Shown here: positions 7,633 to 16,372 of the stretch, piece after piece
How positions within the stretch are numbered: the stretch's first letter is position 1
How the letters are laid out: every line of letters begins with the position of its first letter
NCBI RefSeq assembly: GCF_004570325.1
Contig: NZ_SPQO01000001.1
Span: 62,001 to 126,000, forward strand
Length of the DNA: 64,000 nucleotides
Direction: 5' to 3'
DNA from: Mycobacterium sp. PS03-16
Lineage (GTDB): Bacteria; Actinomycetota; Actinomycetes; Mycobacteriales; Mycobacteriaceae
The notes under the pieces: generated by a model
Databases searched by the model: none
Seen by the model: only the letters and a program-made list of their open reading frames with translations
What the model was told of the DNA's origin: nothing
Program-made: the position numbers and the translations under genes

Positions 7633-9108
7633 CTAGAGCACAATAAGCGGCGAACGCGCCTTCGGTTTCACTTGGGCGCGGTCGAACGCCATCATCAACG
7701 CGTACGCGCAGTCGATCTTGCCGCGCGACTTCTGCTTAGCCAGCGTGAATCCGCGTTCGTTGGATCGGACCACGGCGTTGAGAATCTGTTGGGCGTAAGT
7801 GGGATCGCCGTCGTGGGATAGCTCTCGGCGTTTGATCGCTTCGTACAGGTTTCCGAACGCCGGGGTGCAGCGTTCTAGAGTCTGCGGGAACTCGACCATC
7901 GGTATGCCCTCGTCAGCCAGTTGCTGCGCGGGAAGCTCGAACAGTCTCGGATCGAAGGCGACCTCTACCAGTTCGTATCGGGTGTCGAGTTCCCGAATGA
8001 AAGCCATGATGTCGCTGACATCGATAGCGCCGTCAGCGGTCGGCATCCAGATCTTGGCTTGGGTGTGAAGCTGGCCGGTGGGGCGACGTTGGGCGATGAT
8101 CAGCGCCGTCGAGTCACGTTTGAGTCCGACGTCTAGACCCACCCATGTCGGCGCGCCGTCACGCAACCGGTATGGATTGGCGAGCGTGTCCCAGATCCGC
8201 CGGCCGTCTGATCCCAGCCAGGAATCGATTCCGTCACGCCACTGTCCGAGGTGAAACACGCGGAAGTGCGATTCAGGGCTCATTTCCACAGCCGTTTCCA
8301 GCGCGTCGATAGCCTGATACCCGGCAGCCAGCGCAGGGCACGCCTTATGCCAGGCGTTTCGGTCTCGCACGTCGCAGGTCTCTGGCGCGCTGTATTCGGT
8401 GAACGCAAAGCCTGGTGGTGTGCGTCCGTCGAGATAGGCCGAACGCAGATGCCACAACGCTGATCGTTCGCGATCCAGACCAGGGGTGCCGACGCCGCAC
8501 ACCAGTGACCGTGAACGTTTACCGGAGGCTAGAACCATTGCCGTCCAGCTTTCCAGCGGTTGGAAGCCGATCTCGTCGACGATTGCCAGTGTGGGATCGA
8601 GACCTTGCAACCCGTCAGGATCGTTGGCGATGGGAAAGCACGTCCCGCCGTTGTAGCCCACAGCGATACGTGTTGATCCGATTGCGGTGTAGGTGATCGA
8701 ACGCTGCGACAGCAGTGGTTCTGCATCAACCATCTTCGCGGCGACATCGAACACCGACCGCTGCGCCTGGCCGACCGTGGTCGCCATGATCGGTACCTGC
8801 GGCTCACCGGTGTCATTGATGTCGAACGTGGCCCAGACCGCCAGGGCGGCGAGCTTGGTTGACTTGCCCTGTCCACGCGGCGTTTGAAGCACGCTCTGCC
8901 GGACGCCGGGGGCGAGGCTGTCAGCGATCCATTCCTGCTGGAACGGGGCTAGCCGCAGCGGTTGCCCGAAGCCGTAGCCTTTCGGCGCGCGGCAGTACGT
9001 CTCGATGAATCTGATGGCCCGTTCGGCGGGATCGGTCTCGGGCCAGTCATACCAGGGACCGGGTTCCAGGCTGCCGAATTTCGAGCGTGCATTTCCAGCG
9101 GTCGCCAT
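7633..9108 (-). CDS. Terminase large subunit
   Basis: 491 aa from the ATG at 9108, preceded by AGGGAGA; longer upstream readings lack support. The ATPase shows Walker A TPRGQGKST (76-84, Lys82) and Walker B LAIVDEIG (Asp178, Glu179). The nuclease half has GLDVGLKRDST (Asp326), FDPRLFE (Asp386) and KIDCAYALMMAFD (Asp466). It powers DNA translocation into the prohead and makes the cuts. It is encoded against the rest of the head module, divergent from portal and convergent with HNH. No separate small terminase was recognised; one of the unknown proteins may fill that role. Confidence 0.95.
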   Translation of the reverse strand: MATAGNARSKFGSLEPGPWYDWPETDPAERAIRFIETYCRAPKGYGFGQPLRLAPFQQEWIADSLAPGVRQSVLQTPRGQGKSTKLAALAVWATFDINDTGEPQVPIMATTVGQAQRSVFDVAAKMVDAEPLLSQRSITYTAIGSTRIAVGYNGGTCFPIANDPDGLQGLDPTLAIVDEIGFQPLESWTAMVLASGKRSRSLVCGVGTPGLDRERSALWHLRSAYLDGRTPPGFAFTEYSAPETCDVRDRNAWHKACPALAAGYQAIDALETAVEMSPESHFRVFHLGQWRDGIDSWLGSDGRRIWDTLANPYRLRDGAPTWVGLDVGLKRDSTALIIAQRRPTGQLHTQAKIWMPTADGAIDVSDIMAFIRELDTRYELVEVAFDPRLFELPAQQLADEGIPMVEFPQTLERCTPAFGNLYEAIKRRELSHDGDPTYAQQILNAVVRSNERGFTLAKQKSRGKIDCAYALMMAFDRAQVKPKARSPLIVL

Positions 9109-9129
9109 TTCGCGTGTCTCCCTTTTCTC

Positions 9130-9174
9130 TGTCACCACATTCGCATATCGTGAATATCGGTGCCACAGGTGACA
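9130..9174. promoter_or_regulatory. Palindromic divergent control region between terL and portal
   Basis: Arms TGTCACC (9130-9136) and GGTGACA (9168-9174) form an inverted repeat enclosing a smaller, AT-richer imperfect palindrome (CATATCGTGAATATCG). The 175 bases between the terminase and portal starts must hold both divergent promoters. This is a plausible operator for coordinated control of packaging and head genes. Confidence 0.4.
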
Positions 9175-9283
9175 CGGCCAAAAATGGCAGTTGGCGCCCA
9201 CGTTGTCGAATAATCACTCTCGAATTGCAATCGCGTGAAGCGATATGAAATGCGATTTGGGATGGAAAAGGAAAGACGGTCTG

Positions 9284-10627
9284 ATGGCCCGCTGGTGGCA
9301 GCGCAAGAGTCCTGCCGAGCAGCAACGCGCGCAGAGCTGGTCGGTCTCCGATCCCGCTATTGCTGAACTGTTCGGTCTCGGCACGCCCAATCTGACCGGT
9401 CAATCTGTAGGTGAGCAATCGGTGTTGGGACTGGCCGCTGTCTACCGTGCTGTCTCGCTCATCGCCGGAACTATCGCCAGTCTGCCGATGCGAACCATCG
9501 TGACCAACGCCGATGGAAGCACCACCCGCGCACGATCCTTTCTCGATACGCCCGGCGGGCCGACGGGGCCGACAGCGTTCGAATGGAAGGAAAGCGTTCT
9601 CGTTCATCTGCTGCTGCACGGCAACGCCTACTGCGCCCACATCTACGGCGGCGCAGGCCAGATCGTCGGACTGTTGCCGATCCATCCGAGTGCGGTCAGT
9701 GTCGAAATCGATGAGCGCACGGGGACACGGTTCTACACCGTTGCGCTTTCCGATGGAACTCGCCGACTGCTCGACGCAACGCAGTTGACGCACATCCCAG
9801 CACTGAGCACCGATGGTGTGGTCGGTCTGTCACCGATTGCGGTTGCGCGAAACATGTTCGGTACGTCGCTGGCGGGTGAGCGCGCCGCCGCGCGGATGTT
9901 CTCCAACGGTGCGATGGTCTCGGGAATCGTCACCCCCGAAGAGGATCTGACCGCCGACGAAGCAACGACGATCAAAAACGATCTACGCAACCGACTGCAA
10001 GGCACGGCCAATGCAGGCGATATCGCCGTCATCAATCGCAAATTGAAATTCACGCAGTGGAGCATGAATGCTGAAGACGCGCAATTCCTGCAATCGCGCG
10101 CCTTTCAAGTCGAAGAAATCGCACGGATTTATGGTGTTCCGCCGCACCTATTGATGCAGACCGAAAAGCAGACCAGTTGGGGAACCGGAGTTTCCGAACA
10201 GAACCGCGGATTCGCGCGATACACACTGGAACCGTGGACTACACGCGTGCAGGAACGGCTGTCGCGACTGCTGACCGGCAATCGGAAAGTCGAGTTCGAC
10301 TACAGCGCGTTCGTGCAGCCATCTCCCGAGATCGAGATCCCGCTTCTGATCCAGCAGGTCGAATCCGGCTTGCTCACGGTCAACGAAGCGCGCAAGATTC
10401 GTAACCTTCCGCCGCTACCGGGAGGCAACATCGCAAGCGGAACCGATACGGCCGGCGAATCTGACGGTGGTACGCAAAGCATCGGCAGCGCCGATGATTT
10501 CGGGACCGTACCCGACGCTGGAACCCTGCGCGTCGCCAGCGACCCCCGCCACCCACCCGCCCTGGCGGCAGGATTCATGACGCCGCTAGTCCTGCCTCCG
10601 ACGACCAATGGAGCACACCGTGAATGA
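9284..10627 (+). CDS. Phage portal protein (HK97 family)
   Basis: 447 aa from the ATG at 9284 (site AAAGGAAAG about 9 bases upstream); an earlier in-frame ATG at 9245 lacks one. The order YRAVSLIAGTIASLPM, LLLHGNAYC, ARMFSNGAMVSGIV, QSRAFQVEEIARIYGVPPHLL and LSRLLT is characteristic of siphophage portal proteins. It forms the dodecameric ring at the capsid vertex that is the docking site for terminase and later for the neck. The last 60 residues are low-complexity Gly/Ser/Asp. The gene overlaps the protease gene by 20 bases. Confidence 0.93.
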   Translation: MARWWQRKSPAEQQRAQSWSVSDPAIAELFGLGTPNLTGQSVGEQSVLGLAAVYRAVSLIAGTIASLPMRTIVTNADGSTTRARSFLDTPGGPTGPTAFEWKESVLVHLLLHGNAYCAHIYGGAGQIVGLLPIHPSAVSVEIDERTGTRFYTVALSDGTRRLLDATQLTHIPALSTDGVVGLSPIAVARNMFGTSLAGERAAARMFSNGAMVSGIVTPEEDLTADEATTIKNDLRNRLQGTANAGDIAVINRKLKFTQWSMNAEDAQFLQSRAFQVEEIARIYGVPPHLLMQTEKQTSWGTGVSEQNRGFARYTLEPWTTRVQERLSRLLTGNRKVEFDYSAFVQPSPEIEIPLLIQQVESGLLTVNEARKIRNLPPLPGGNIASGTDTAGESDGGTQSIGSADDFGTVPDAGTLRVASDPRHPPALAAGFMTPLVLPPTTNGAHRE

Positions 10628-11183
10628 GACCCGTTTCGGTGTCGAACTTCGCGCCGAAGTCAGCGGCAACAAACTCGTCGGACACGCGGCGGTGTTCGGT
10701 CAGTTCGCGACGCTGCCCGGCCATCTGGAAGCGTTGAGCCGCAGCGCATTCGACGCCGTACGCACCGATGCGAAGACCGACGTACGAGCACTCTACGAAC
10801 ACGACCCGTCCAAGCTGCTCGGGCGGCAGGCTTCCGGCACGCTGCGGTGGTCGGTCGACTCGGAGGGGCTGCCTTTCGAGGTCGACCTACCCGACACCAC
10901 CCACGGGCGCGACGTGCGCGAGCTAGCCGCACGCGGTGACCTGACCGGCGCGAGCTTCGGCTTCGTGCCCGGTGCCGATGAGTGGGGCCATGTCGAAGGC
11001 CAGCAGGTCCGTACCCACACCTCGGTAGCTCGCCTGGTCGACCTGTCGGTGGTCGCCTTCCCGGCTTACACCGGAGCCACCGTGATGTTGCGGAGTCTCG
11101 ACCGCGTGAAAGCCACTGTGGCAACGCCCGAATCAGCACGCTCACAACTGATTCGGACACGACATCGAATACTGCTGACATGA
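10608..11183 (+). CDS. Prohead maturation protease (U35/HK97 family)
   Basis: 191 aa. The sequence GHAAVFGQF, ALYEHDPSKLLGR (catalytic His) and GDLTGASFGF (catalytic Ser), followed by VDLSVVAFPAYTGATV, is the standard caudoviral prohead protease pattern. It would remove the capsid delta domain and itself during maturation. The start is the ATG at 10608, overlapping the portal by 20 bases; a GTG at 10620 is an alternative. It lies 65 bases ahead of the capsid gene. Confidence 0.93.
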   Translation: MEHTVNETRFGVELRAEVSGNKLVGHAAVFGQFATLPGHLEALSRSAFDAVRTDAKTDVRALYEHDPSKLLGRQASGTLRWSVDSEGLPFEVDLPDTTHGRDVRELAARGDLTGASFGFVPGADEWGHVEGQQVRTHTSVARLVDLSVVAFPAYTGATVMLRSLDRVKATVATPESARSQLIRTRHRILLT

Positions 11184-11248
11184 ACTGCTCGACCACCGAA
11201 ACCGCAGTCACACAACGCCATAGCTCCATTCGAAAGGAACCAGAATCC

Positions 11249-12562
11249 ATGAATGCCACCGCACTCATCGACCGCCGCGACGACGTACTCACGATCAACG
11301 GCGTGCCGGTCGGGCCGTTGTTCGGCAGTGAGCCGAATCCCGCCGAGACCGATCCCGGCGCGCCTCCGGTCACCGTCGAAGAGATCCTGGCTGCGCTACA
11401 GAGCATCATCGACGCCGCTGAAGGTCGACCGCTCTCGGAAGACGAGATTAAGCGGTACGAAACGCTCGAAGGCCAACTCAGAACCGTTCAGCGCAGCGCC
11501 GAAATACGCTCGCGCCAAGCGGCATATACGACGCCGGTCCCGGGCGGTCTCGCGTCGGTGGTCCACACCGGCGCAGTGCGCCGTGACGACACGCTGGAAC
11601 GCGCATTCGATCACTATCTGCGTACCGGTCGCGAAAACCAAGACATCACCGAACTGCGCGCACAGGGCACGTCGCCCGATACCGCTGGCGGATTCCTGGT
11701 GCCCGAAACGATGCGGCAGAAGCTGACCGAACGACTCAAGGCCTTCGGAGGCCTGGCGTCAGCAGTCGAGGAGATCGTCACCACCAGCGGTGAGCCGCTG
11801 CGCTGGCCGACGCTGGACGACACCGCAAACGTCGGTGTGATTACGCCGGAGAACACCGCACCCGCATCGGGCGGAGCAGACTTGGTGTTCGGTGAGAAGA
11901 CACTCGGCGCGTTCAAGTACGTCGCACCGGGTGCGAACAATCTACCGCTGCGCGTATCGGTGGAACTGTTGCAAGACAGCGCATTCGATATCCAGGCGTT
12001 GGTGGAACGCAAGCTCGGTGAGCGCATCGGGCGCAGACAGGCACTCGATTGGGTGAGCGGTAACGGTACGACTGAGCCGTTCGGTATCGACACCGGAACC
12101 ACGGTCGCGGTTGACACCTTCGATGCGGCCACGCCTACCTATGACGAGTTGGTCGACGCGGTTCATCAGGTCGACCCGGCTTACCGGGCGGCTGCGGTGT
12201 GGACCTTCAACGATCAGACGTTGGCCCAGATCGAACGCCTGGTGGATGGTTCGGGTCGACCGTTGCTCAACCCGGCTGCCGAGGGCATCTCTTCGGGACC
12301 GGCGAACACCACGCTTCTGGGATACCCGGTGATCATCGATCAGGCATGGCCGACCTATGCCGACGCGACCACCGGGCGATGGGGTGCGTTCGGTGATCTG
12401 CGAAGCGGATACGTCATCCGCCGCGTGAAGGATCTGACGCTGATCGTCAATCCGTACTCGCGCGCCAATGAGGGCCAGGTCGAGTACACCCTGTGGGCGC
12501 GCGCCGATGGCGTCCCACAAGACACCAACGCCTATCGCGTTCTGATCAACGAAACCGCGTAA
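11249..12562 (+). CDS. HK97-fold major capsid protein
   Basis: 437 aa from the ATG at 11249 with an AAAGGA site; the frame is open further upstream but overlaps the protease. Residues about 35-95 are charged and helical (scaffold-like delta domain). The mature part begins near TSPDTAGGFLVPETM and shows the P-domain/A-domain signature (PLRVSVELLQDSAFDIQALVERKLGERIGRRQALDWVSG). It forms the icosahedral shell. A 14-bp hairpin follows the stop. Confidence 0.95.
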   Translation: MNATALIDRRDDVLTINGVPVGPLFGSEPNPAETDPGAPPVTVEEILAALQSIIDAAEGRPLSEDEIKRYETLEGQLRTVQRSAEIRSRQAAYTTPVPGGLASVVHTGAVRRDDTLERAFDHYLRTGRENQDITELRAQGTSPDTAGGFLVPETMRQKLTERLKAFGGLASAVEEIVTTSGEPLRWPTLDDTANVGVITPENTAPASGGADLVFGEKTLGAFKYVAPGANNLPLRVSVELLQDSAFDIQALVERKLGERIGRRQALDWVSGNGTTEPFGIDTGTTVAVDTFDAATPTYDELVDAVHQVDPAYRAAAVWTFNDQTLAQIERLVDGSGRPLLNPAAEGISSGPANTTLLGYPVIIDQAWPTYADATTGRWGAFGDLRSGYVIRRVKDLTLIVNPYSRANEGQVEYTLWARADGVPQDTNAYRVLINETA

Positions 12563-12570
12563 CGAATCTT

Positions 12571-12621
12571 CCTGGCGGCAGCGGGTTGGACCCACCGTTT
12601 CCCCGATCCGCTGCCGTCAGG
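12571..12621. terminator. Hairpin after the capsid gene (attenuator or processing site)
   Basis: Arms CCTGGCGGCAGCGG (12571-12584) and CCGCTGCCGTCAGG (12608-12621) pair over 14 bp with one G-U wobble and a 23-base loop. There is no T tract, so it is probably a partial terminator or RNA-stability element that keeps capsid mRNA in excess over downstream connector genes. Confidence 0.5.
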
Positions 12622-12642
12622 GACCGAATCGAAAGGCTCACC

Positions 12643-12831
12643 ATGGCTGACAAGCGCACCATCGCTGAACTGGCCCAAGACAAGGCGTATCTCGAAACGT
12701 GTCTGCGCGAGGTCAACGCCGAAATCGCGCGCCGCGCCGGTCAGACCGATCCGCCCGAATCAGAGTCAGACAACCGTGTCGAAACGGCCACCGATAGCGC
12801 GGTCGAGGGTCGAGAGCGGGCCACCGAGTGA
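12643..12831 (+). CDS. Small helical protein between capsid and head-tail adaptor
   Basis: 62 aa. The N-terminal half is a charged amphipathic helix (TIAELAQDKAYLETCLREVNAEIARR); the C-terminal half is acidic and disordered. A GAAAGG site precedes the ATG. Its GTGA overlap with the next gene indicates coupling. Function unknown. Confidence 0.65.
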   Translation: MADKRTIAELAQDKAYLETCLREVNAEIARRAGQTDPPESESDNRVETATDSAVEGRERATE

Positions 12832-13433
12832 GTTGGCAGCCGCCGTACGCCACCCCCGAAGAACTCGCCGCATATATGGGCGAATCAGCGGCCACCGACA
12901 CCGCTGAATTGACCCTGGCAATCGAAGCGGCGTCACGGTCGGTGGATCGGGCGTGCGACAGGCAGTTCGGCCAACTCGACACACCCCAAGTGCGGTTCTA
13001 CACCGCCCGATACGACCGAGATCGTCGTCGTTGGGAGATCCCCACCGACGACTTCGCCACAACTGTCGGTTTGGTTGTGGAATCCGCCGGCCTTGCCACC
13101 GGCGCTACAATCACCGGTGTTCTTCCGGCACCGATCAACGCCGTCGCGAACGGTTCGGTGTGGACATCGCTGGTCGTCAACGCCGACAGCAGCGTGATTC
13201 CGGACAGAACAGAAAACGGCGTGAAGGTCACCGCGCAGTTCGGTTGGCCCGAGATCCCGCCGACCATCAAACTGGCGACGCTCATTCAGGCGTCGCGGTT
13301 GTTCGCGCGTCGACACGCGCCGTTCGGTGTGGCCGGTAACCCCGAGGTCGGTCAAATGAGGCTGCTGGAAAGGCTCGACCCTGACCTCGCTGTGTCGGTG
13401 CGACCATTCGCACGTATCTGGGGCGCGGTCTGA
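12828..13433 (+). CDS. Head-tail adaptor (gp6-like connector)
   Basis: 201 aa, GTG start overlapping the previous stop. The pattern YATPEELAAYMG, LTLAIEAASRSVDRACDRQFG, beta-rich middle and TIKLATLIQASRLFARRHAPFG is that of HK97 gp6/Phage_connect proteins, which form a ring under the portal and receive the neck or tail. Its location right after the capsid gene agrees. Confidence 0.7.
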   Translation: MSWQPPYATPEELAAYMGESAATDTAELTLAIEAASRSVDRACDRQFGQLDTPQVRFYTARYDRDRRRWEIPTDDFATTVGLVVESAGLATGATITGVLPAPINAVANGSVWTSLVVNADSSVIPDRTENGVKVTAQFGWPEIPPTIKLATLIQASRLFARRHAPFGVAGNPEVGQMRLLERLDPDLAVSVRPFARIWGAV

Positions 13434-13434
13434 C

Positions 13435-13950
13435 ATGGCCGTCCGTCGAGTCAAACTTTCCCGCACCCGCCCTGGCGGGCTGAGTCGTCGGTCTGCGCGC
13501 CAACAACCCAGAGACAGCCGTGGCCGGTTCGCCTCCACTGGGGCGGCTGGCGCACGTCGGGCCAACACTGACGACGAGCCGCAGAACAAGCGCACTCGAC
13601 GCCGTGTGCTCGGCACTGCCGCAGTGGGAGTGGCGGTGGCCGGTGTAGCGGTCGCAGCGGGCCAAGCGCACCCGGCCAGCCGCACCCGCACTGCGTCGAC
13701 GCGACGCCAGATCAGACGCACCCATGAGCGCCGGGTCTACGTTGACGCGGGCAAGATGGCGATGCATCGCAACTCCCGGTTCGATGTGGTTGCCGTCCAT
13801 AAGGCCGCTCGCGCTGAGTCACGGGAAGTGACCAAGGGTTTCCACAAGCAGGCGAAAGCGGTACGTAAGTCGAAGCGCTCATCGGTGCGCAAAACGAGCG
13901 CAGCACGCAGACGTGGAATCCGTACCGTCAAACGGTTACGGAAGCGGTGA
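13435..13950 (+). CDS. Very basic protein with a hydrophobic segment
   Basis: 171 aa with a high Arg/Lys content throughout and an RDSRGRFASTG sequence near residues 26-36. A single hydrophobic run, VLGTAAVGVAVAGVAVAAG, covers about residues 58-76, and the C-terminus (VRKSKRSSVRKTSAARRRG) is almost polybasic. It occupies the slot usually held by an HK97 gp10-like neck protein but does not look like one. It could be an internal head protein that binds DNA or a component released with the DNA. The family is not recognised. Confidence 0.6.
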   Translation: MAVRRVKLSRTRPGGLSRRSARQQPRDSRGRFASTGAAGARRANTDDEPQNKRTRRRVLGTAAVGVAVAGVAVAAGQAHPASRTRTASTRRQIRRTHERRVYVDAGKMAMHRNSRFDVVAVHKAARAESREVTKGFHKQAKAVRKSKRSSVRKTSAARRRGIRTVKRLRKR

Positions 13951-13960
13951 GCACCGCGTG

Positions 13961-14386
13961 ATGCCGATAGCAATCTTCGAAGCCATCACCGCCCATCCTG
14001 ACCTCAACGCACTCGGCATCACCCCCGCGACGGTGTTCGAAGCTGAGTCGCTGAACGCCGATAACAGGCCGAACGTCGATGCTCATTTCGTCACGGTTCG
14101 CTTCTTAGAGCAGACAATTTCGGCTGTTGTCAGGCGTGGCCCACGTGCGATGGAGGTCGCCGTCCACGTGGACTGGACGCTGACACGCGACTACACCGGC
14201 ATCAATCGCATCTTGAATCGAGTTGACGCGGTTCTGGTGCCGTTCGAACAGGTGACCGGCAGTGACGGAATCCGAGTGGCGTGCATCCGACCGATGGGAC
14301 GGTCTCGAAACCTCACCGATCCCGGCTGGCGCACGATCAGCCGCTACGCCACCTATTCGGTACTGACCGACGAGTCGGCGACGTGA
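13961..14386 (+). CDS. Tail-terminator-like head completion protein
   Basis: 141 aa from the ATG at 13961 (a GTG directly precedes it). A short N-terminal helix is followed by a beta-rich core (HFVTVRFLEQ, AMEVAVHVDWTLTRDY, NRVDAVLVPFEQ, YATYSVLTDE), the pattern of tail-terminator/neck proteins in actinophages. It is the last structural gene; no tail gene follows. Confidence 0.5.
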   Translation: MPIAIFEAITAHPDLNALGITPATVFEAESLNADNRPNVDAHFVTVRFLEQTISAVVRRGPRAMEVAVHVDWTLTRDYTGINRILNRVDAVLVPFEQVTGSDGIRVACIRPMGRSRNLTDPGWRTISRYATYSVLTDESAT

Positions 14387-14416
14387 GCATCGGCGTTGCG
14401 CGTCACAGTATCCGAT

Positions 14417-15283
14417 CTATCGGGCAAGTTCCTCTAACGTCATCACTCCGACTTCGGCAACAATAACTGCTCTAAAAGCGAAGTCGAGTAATCGATCTGG
14501 ATTCCCTTCGACCGCAACCGTGACGGTGCCAGTCGTTGGGTCCGGAGTCGGGTCTCGGACGATCAGAGTACTTCCAAGCGGCGCTGCCCACGGCCGCGCG
14601 TGTGCATAGCCGCTGAGCATCTGCCAGGTGTTGAGCAGTACCAATTCGGAATCCCAGCCGCCCGTACCTATTGCGGTTGTGAGCTTCCCAGCGGCTCTTA
14701 CCATGTCCGTATCGCTAGTGGTCCGCTGACCGTAGGTCCGACGCGTGAATGGTATTGATGGAGCAAGACACGAATTCGCCTGTTGCACTATCCAATCGAG
14801 TCGTCGTTCGATGTCAGCTTCCCAAGCGTCGAAAGTCGCGGTCTCCGCAGCCGGTCGCTGCTGATGCATAGGCTCCGTCTTGGTGGTTTTCATCCAAGCT
14901 AGTTGGGACTTCAGGTCGTTGAACATGAACTCCATCGCTCGGCAACGACGTTCGTCCCGTGTACTGGCGCTGGCCATCCATAGGGCCGTCGCCGCCCCGG
15001 TGATCGCCGTTCGAATCATCGTGGCTTGAGCGTATGGGTGTGGCTTGTCCAGCGTCTTAAGTGTTAGCACTAAGCAACGTAGGTGGTCGAGTGCGCTAAG
15101 CAGGCATTGCGCAATATCTTGACTTAGTGTCCGGTGAATGGGGTGAAAGAACCGGTCGTCATCGAGGATCGCGGAAGGATCGGACACGCGAACAGATGTC
15201 AACCGTTCGATTGCGTGGCCGATGCGCTCGTTCAACCACTCGTAGCCCGTTTCGACAGTCGGTGATTTGTCCTCATCGCTCAT
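14417..15283 (-). CDS. Unknown helical cargo protein
   Basis: 288 aa, mainly alpha-helical and soluble, unrecognised. Notable stretches are LSQDIAQCLLSALDHLRCLVLTL (about 54-76), RTAITGAATALWMASA (about 91-106) followed by ERRCRAMEF, and a C-terminal LNTWQMLSGYAHARPW. The arrangement recalls helical proteins of the DUF5677 or HEPN-like kind often found among defence genes, but this is impression only. It is the second gene of a two-gene minus-strand unit, starting 2 bases after the zinc-ribbon gene. Base composition is AT-richer than the head module. Confidence 0.65.
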   Translation of the reverse strand: MSDEDKSPTVETGYEWLNERIGHAIERLTSVRVSDPSAILDDDRFFHPIHRTLSQDIAQCLLSALDHLRCLVLTLKTLDKPHPYAQATMIRTAITGAATALWMASASTRDERRCRAMEFMFNDLKSQLAWMKTTKTEPMHQQRPAAETATFDAWEADIERRLDWIVQQANSCLAPSIPFTRRTYGQRTTSDTDMVRAAGKLTTAIGTGGWDSELVLLNTWQMLSGYAHARPWAAPLGSTLIVRDPTPDPTTGTVTVAVEGNPDRLLDFAFRAVIVAEVGVMTLEELAR

Positions 15284-15285
15284 GG

Positions 15286-15447
15286 CTAGACGGCCCCAAC
15301 GCAGTCATCCGTGCACTCGGCCCCGACAGGGCTCTCTTTGATGAACTGTCCGCTCGGGCTAGTCCAGGTACGTATGGTCTGCTTAACCGGCTTTCCGCAC
15401 TGCTTGCACGGTTCTGCTCTGGTGATGGTTCTGTCGCGTGTCGGCAT
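15286..15447 (-). CDS. Small zinc-ribbon protein
   Basis: 53 aa. CKQCGKPV (residues 14-21) and CTDDC (45-49) give four cysteines spaced as a zinc ribbon. It ends 2 bases before the next gene's ATG, so the pair should be co-transcribed. The role is unknown; it could be a regulator of, or partner for, the helical protein. Confidence 0.6.
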   Translation of the reverse strand: MPTRDRTITRAEPCKQCGKPVKQTIRTWTSPSGQFIKESPVGAECTDDCVGAV

Positions 15448-15574
15448 GACTCAATTGTGAACCACGGATCTGACGTTAGTCCGCCTAGCTGTCGTCGCCA
15501 CTTTTGTCGGAGTGTCCGGTTAACCTGATCCCCCTATGTACATGGTTCTTTCAAGTGTCGAAGGAGGCGGTTCC

Positions 15575-16372
15575 TTGCCACCGGTGATTATGGCCGCCCC
15601 AGCACCGAGTCCCGTTCCAGACTGGTTGCAGATCCTCGTCGCGGGGGGGTCGGCTCTGAGCTCCATAGGTGTTCTCGTAGCGCTGGCGACGTTCTTCGTT
15701 CAATTACGCAAGAATCGTCAAGAAAGGGCGGACCGAGACAAACAGCTAGCCGAATTGCAACGTGCTGAGAAGGATCGGATTGCGGCACAGGCCCGCAAAG
15801 TGGTTCCGGAGATCGCCAAATCTGTGTTATTCGGTAATGACGACATCTGGATGGCGCACGTTCAGAATGCCAGCGCCGGAGCTATCAACAATCTGAAGGT
15901 TGTTGTGGCAGCGTTTGACGGCAACAACCAAGAAGTTCCAGACGGATTCGTCAAAGCCACTGGAAAACTCGATATCTCCGGCAGTTTCCAACGCATTATC
16001 TCGGATGCTTTCAGCGGAAGTATCGGTGGCGCATTGGGCGGCCGGCTAGGCGGTGCGATGGACCCAAATCCTTTCGCTGGCCTGCTCGGACAACAGTTTG
16101 CGCCACAGAATCAATACCGTGACATGCTCGCGCAGCAGATTACGCCACAAGTTTCTAAAGCCATTCAGCAGGCTATGTTGGGTCAAATGCAAAAGGACTG
16201 GCCTCCGTCACTGGGGCCGAACGCGTCAGTCACTGTGGCTTACCGCGTTACGAGACCTGACTTGCGACTACAGATTGGAATCGGTTTCGAAGACGAAGCT
16301 GGTTACGAGTGGGAGCGCGTGAATCAGAATCAGCCGACGCTTGTTGAACGCGACCAGAACCAATCCAGCTAG
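15575..16372 (+). CDS. Membrane-anchored coiled-coil cargo protein
   Basis: 265 aa from the TTG at 15575, chosen because AAGGAGG lies 7 bases upstream; an ATG at 15536 and another at 15590 are alternatives. A hydrophobic segment LVAGGSALSSIGVLVALATFFVQL (about residues 20-43) is followed by a strongly charged coiled coil (KNRQERADRDKQLAELQR) and a cytoplasmic-looking domain with a Gly/Ala-rich middle (GSIGGALGGRLGGAM). It is divergent from the zinc-ribbon/helical pair and AT-richer than the head genes. Function unknown; membrane-anchored cargo is compatible with superinfection interference but nothing proves it. Confidence 0.65.
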   Translation: MPPVIMAAPAPSPVPDWLQILVAGGSALSSIGVLVALATFFVQLRKNRQERADRDKQLAELQRAEKDRIAAQARKVVPEIAKSVLFGNDDIWMAHVQNASAGAINNLKVVVAAFDGNNQEVPDGFVKATGKLDISGSFQRIISDAFSGSIGGALGGRLGGAMDPNPFAGLLGQQFAPQNQYRDMLAQQITPQVSKAIQQAMLGQMQKDWPPSLGPNASVTVAYRVTRPDLRLQIGIGFEDEAGYEWERVNQNQPTLVERDQNQSS

